Position numbers and translations under genes: made by a program
In this document: piece by piece, positions 5,839-7,961 of the stretch
Layout: each line of letters starts with the position of its first letter
How positions within the stretch are numbered: the first letter of the stretch is position 1
Notes under the pieces: model-generated
Seen by the model: only the letters and a program-made list of their open reading frames with translations
Told to the model about the DNA's origin: nothing
Database searches by the model: none
Source of the DNA: Burkholderiales bacterium
GTDB lineage: Bacteria; Pseudomonadota; Gammaproteobacteria; Burkholderiales; Usitatibacteraceae
Direction of reading: 5' to 3'
Length of the DNA: 7,961 nucleotides
Assembly (NCBI GenBank): GCA_025350945.1
Contig: JANXWW010000206.1
Coordinates: forward strand, 1 to 7,961

Positions 5839-6864
5839 ATGAACGAAAACTCAAACGAAAACTCAGTGCCGACAGGCTCGCACAGCAGCGGGCACAACAC
5901 CACGCTGCCGCTCGAGTCTGCGTTAAACACGCACACGCCGCCTGGGCTGCAAATCAAAGCCGCGCTGCTCGTGCTGCTGATGGTGTTGCTGGTCAGCGGT
6001 GCCGTGGTGTATTTGATGTATGCCCGTGGCGTATTCGAGGCAACGCAAAAACTGGTGCTGATGGCAGATGATTCTGAGGGTGTTGTGGTCGGCATGGATT
6101 TAACATTTTCGGGCTTTCCGATTGGCCGCGTCAGTCAGATCGAACTGAGCGCTGAGGGCAATGCGCGCATGATTATGGAAGTGCCCAAAAAAGACGCGCA
6201 CTGGTTGCGCAGCACCAGCATTTTCACACTAGAGCGCGGGCTGGTTGGCAGCACCAAACTGCGCGCCTATAGCGGCATTTTGACCGATCCTCCGCTAGAC
6301 GATGGTGCCACGCGGGCGCTGCTGGTGGGTGATGCGAGTTCGGAAATTCCCAAGCTCGTGGCCACTGCCAAAGAGCTGATTCAAAATCTGAAGGCATTGA
6401 CGGCGGCAGATTCGTCGCTTGATGCGAGCCTAGGAAACGTGAAAACGCTAACCGAAAAACTTAACGGCAAAGGCGGCGCACTAGGCGCAATATTGGGCGA
6501 CGAAAAGCATACTGAAAAGCTGCTCACCGCACTAGACAGAACCAATTCGTTACTCACCAAAGTAGATGGCCTGGCCGCAAAAGCTGATACCCAAGTCTTC
6601 GGCCCCAACGGCGTGATGAAAGACGCGCAGGCGACAGTAGTGCAGTTGAATGCCATGCTCGCTGAAGCACGTTCGAGCCTGAAAAAAGTGGATGCGATTC
6701 TGATTGATGCGCAGGCCATCGGTGCTAATGCCAAAGCCGCCACCGCTGATCTGGGCGTACTGCGTGCGGATGTGGAATCGAGTTTGCGCAAGGTCGATCA
6801 CCTGATTAACGAGATCAATCGCAAATGGCCGTTCAAGCGCGATGCGGAGTTGAAATTGCCATGA
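5839..6864 (+). CDS. MCE-domain (MlaD-type) lipid-transport protein
   Basis: A 341-aa membrane-anchored periplasmic protein. A polar 37-residue cytoplasmic tail precedes one transmembrane helix (about residues 38-61). The MCE domain follows at about 66-150 and includes VVVGMDLTFSGFPIGRVSQIEL, the typical strand-turn pattern around G-x-P-I-G-x-V. Residues about 165-328 are alpha-helical with heptad-like Leu, Ala and Val spacing, suggesting a coiled-coil stalk as in longer MCE proteins. The C-terminal NEINRKWPFKR segment, as I recall, recurs in related betaproteobacterial MCE proteins. MCE proteins assemble as rings, usually hexamers, that carry lipid across the periplasm. The 12-nt gap after the permease gene and the 4-nt ATGA overlap with the lipoprotein gene indicate one operon. 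Upstream of the ATG there is no strong Shine-Dalgarno, consistent with coupled translation. Confidence 0.92.
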   Translation: MNENSNENSVPTGSHSSGHNTTLPLESALNTHTPPGLQIKAALLVLLMVLLVSGAVVYLMYARGVFEATQKLVLMADDSEGVVVGMDLTFSGFPIGRVSQIELSAEGNARMIMEVPKKDAHWLRSTSIFTLERGLVGSTKLRAYSGILTDPPLDDGATRALLVGDASSEIPKLVATAKELIQNLKALTAADSSLDASLGNVKTLTEKLNGKGGALGAILGDEKHTEKLLTALDRTNSLLTKVDGLAAKADTQVFGPNGVMKDAQATVVQLNAMLAEARSSLKKVDAILIDAQAIGANAKAATADLGVLRADVESSLRKVDHLINEINRKWPFKRDAELKLP

Positions 6865-7553
6865 AGACTTTTCCACCGTTTATTTTGCGTACCCTGACTG
6901 CTAGCATTATTTCATTTCTCGCTGCTTGCTCCAGCACTCCACCACCACCCGATTGGCAAATGAATGCGCAAGGATCGATGGAGCGTTCCATCGAAGGATA
7001 TTTGATTGGCAACTCGCGAGTAGAAGCCGCTGAATTCACGCGCGCCAAAAGCGAGATCTCCCGCACTGGTCGCGCAGATTTGATGGCGCGAGTTGAGCTC
7101 ATGCGTTGTGCAGCGCGTGTGGCGAGTCTGGCGAATGTGGAAAAGGATGAATGCGAAGCCTTTGAAAAACTGCGCCCCGATGCGGCGGCGGCAGAGCGTG
7201 CGTATGCTGATTATTTAGCTGGCCGGGCTGTCCCCGATGCAGCGCTACTTCCGCCACAACAGCGCGCGATTGCCACTCAATCAGCCGATGCAAGCGCAAT
7301 TCAAAATATCGCCGATCCGCTATCCCGATTGGTTGCTGCTGGTGTCATATTTCGTCGCGGTGAATCCAGCCCTTCGTTGCTCGCCACCGCAGTTGAAACC
7401 GCATCATTACAAGGCTGGCGTCGCCCGCTGCTCGCATGGCTTGGCGTGCAGCTGATTCGTGCAGAAAAAACGGCAGATACCGCAGAGGCGGATCGTTTGC
7501 GTAGACGCATTGCATTGGTAGAAAATGCACCTACTAGCGGCGCGAAACCCTAG
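6861..7553 (+). CDS. Unassigned lipoprotein of the Mla-type operon
   Basis: A 230-aa secreted lipoprotein. A signal peptide with a hydrophobic core (residues about 7-22) ends in the lipobox L20-A-A-C23. Residue +2 is serine, not aspartate, so the Lol system should send it to the outer membrane. A Pro-rich linker (STPPPP) follows. The rest is helical and Ala/Arg-rich, with tetratricopeptide-like or long-helix character but no clear motif. It does not look like the PqiC/auxiliary lipoprotein, MlaA or MlaC families. The ATG at 6861 was chosen because it overlaps the MCE stop (ATGA), has GGAG 11 nt upstream, and begins the signal peptide; 12 open codons further upstream lie inside the MCE gene. 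The stop codon falls on the edge of the downstream palindrome. By context it may be the outer-membrane partner of the MCE protein. Confidence 0.9.
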   Translation: MKTFPPFILRTLTASIISFLAACSSTPPPPDWQMNAQGSMERSIEGYLIGNSRVEAAEFTRAKSEISRTGRADLMARVELMRCAARVASLANVEKDECEAFEKLRPDAAAAERAYADYLAGRAVPDAALLPPQQRAIATQSADASAIQNIADPLSRLVAAGVIFRRGESSPSLLATAVETASLQGWRRPLLAWLGVQLIRAEKTADTAEADRLRRRIALVENAPTSGAKP

Positions 7554-7696
7554 GGGCTTGTTGAAATTCTGCTGCGCTTGGTCATGCGGCGTTGGAAAGG
7601 TGCTCAAAATCCTCGTGTATCCCCATACACTCCGGTTTTTCGCACCTTTCCGCCTTGCCTGACCGGCGCTCGCGACGAATTTCAACAAACCCCTAG
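7550..7696. repeat. 147-bp imperfect palindrome with CTAG ends
   Basis: The outer arms 7550-7569 and 7677-7696 match as inverted repeats at 19 of 20 positions (CTAGGGG...TTGTTGAAATTC). An internal perfect arm pair, GGAAAGGTGC (7594-7603) and GCACCTTTCC (7642-7651), lies symmetrically inside. The centre is GTGTAT-CCCC-ATACAC (7615-7630). All three pairs share the same axis near 7623, and the stretches between them are partly complementary (for example GGTCA/TGACC). Symmetry stops exactly at CTAG on both sides. This looks like a MITE-like or intergenic repeat and would form a long hairpin in RNA, so it may also terminate the Mla-type operon. No open frame inside it is convincing. Confidence 0.85.
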
Positions 7697-7849
7697 CAGT
7701 GGCGGGAGTTTCGAACCGCTATTGCTCCAAACACCTTGCTAGCGATAACCGTTTAATCGAGCGTAGCCACCTGTGTAACCAGCATGGATTCGCCTCGTGC
7801 CATATTTCCATCGGCAAACACTTTGCATTGGGTCTCTAAATATGGTCTT

Positions 7850-7940
7850 TGGCGGAGGAGGCGGGATTCGAACCCGCGGTAGGCTATTAACCTACGTACG
7901 CTTTCCAGGCGTATGACTTAAACCGCTCATCCACCCCTCC
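7850..7940 (-). tRNA. tRNA-Ser(GGA)
   Basis: A complete 91-nt type II tRNA with encoded CCA. The acceptor stem GGAGGGG (7940-7934) pairs with CTCCTCC (7860-7854) through one G-T pair; the discriminator is G at 7853 and CCA is 7852-7850. The D-arm GAT...GTC with GGTTTAA in the loop is normal. The anticodon stem TACGC/GCGTA is perfect around the loop CTGGAAA, giving anticodon GGA (forward 7904-7906), which reads serine codons UCC and UCU. The long variable arm GTAGG/CCTAC confirms the serine class. The T-arm is GCGGG-TTCGAAT-CCCGC. Its promoter lies beyond the window's right edge. Confidence 0.97.
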
Positions 7941-7961
7941 GAAAAATGACTTTATACGCAT

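Noticed and set aside
7407..7688. Minus-strand open frame across the 147-bp palindrome
   Set aside because: It overlaps the end of the lipoprotein gene and the repeat; palindromic repeats often give spurious frames like this.
7700..7725. T-arm-like GGTTCGAAAC on the minus strand, possible second tRNA or remnant
   Set aside because: The flanking bases do not form a T-stem and no anticodon or acceptor stem is found nearby.

Overview
The window looks like chromosome from a betaproteobacterium (Burkholderiales or Nitrosomonadales type). The evidence is the cluster pyrD, a short soluble RnfB-type ferredoxin, nth and a DUF1841 gene, a class 2 (quinone-linked) PyrD, Mla-type lipid transport genes, and moderate GC by eye. 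No phage, plasmid, CRISPR or transposase gene is visible. The taxon is an inference from protein families, not from a marker gene.

Layout. Positions 1-431 hold no convincing gene, only a four-copy 13-bp tandem repeat. Positions 432-4571 are all on the minus strand. Read in the direction of transcription (right to left) they are: a small secreted class I cytochrome c, pyrD, an RnfB-type ferredoxin, nth, a DUF1841 protein and an unknown 346-aa protein. From pyrD onward the genes are packed with 1-nt stop/start overlaps (TGATG, TAATG) or gaps of 3-4 nt, so they are very probably one operon. A perfect 10-bp hairpin lies just ahead of pyrD. Positions 4572-5016 are a 445-bp divergent intergenic region with a small perfect palindrome, a cloverleaf-like repeat built of nested inverted repeats, and a possible promoter for the plus-strand genes.

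Positions 5017-7553 are a plus-strand three-gene operon: an MlaE-type permease, an MCE (MlaD-type) substrate-binding protein and a lipoprotein. Together they look like an inner-membrane to outer-membrane lipid trafficking system. The ATPase expected for such an ABC transporter is not in the window, although the permease and MCE genes are only 12 nt apart. The operon ends exactly in a 147-bp near-palindrome bounded by CTAG, whose left end supplies the lipoprotein stop codon. A complete minus-strand tRNA-Ser(GGA) lies at 7850-7940.

The minus-strand genes combine respiratory redox (cytochrome c, Fe-S ferredoxin, quinone-linked PyrD) with an Fe-S DNA repair enzyme. The plus-strand genes concern the cell envelope. 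No clearly new system is present. The points most worth a second look are the ATPase-less Mla-type operon with an unassigned lipoprotein, the two structured repeats, and the uncharacterised 346-aa protein.
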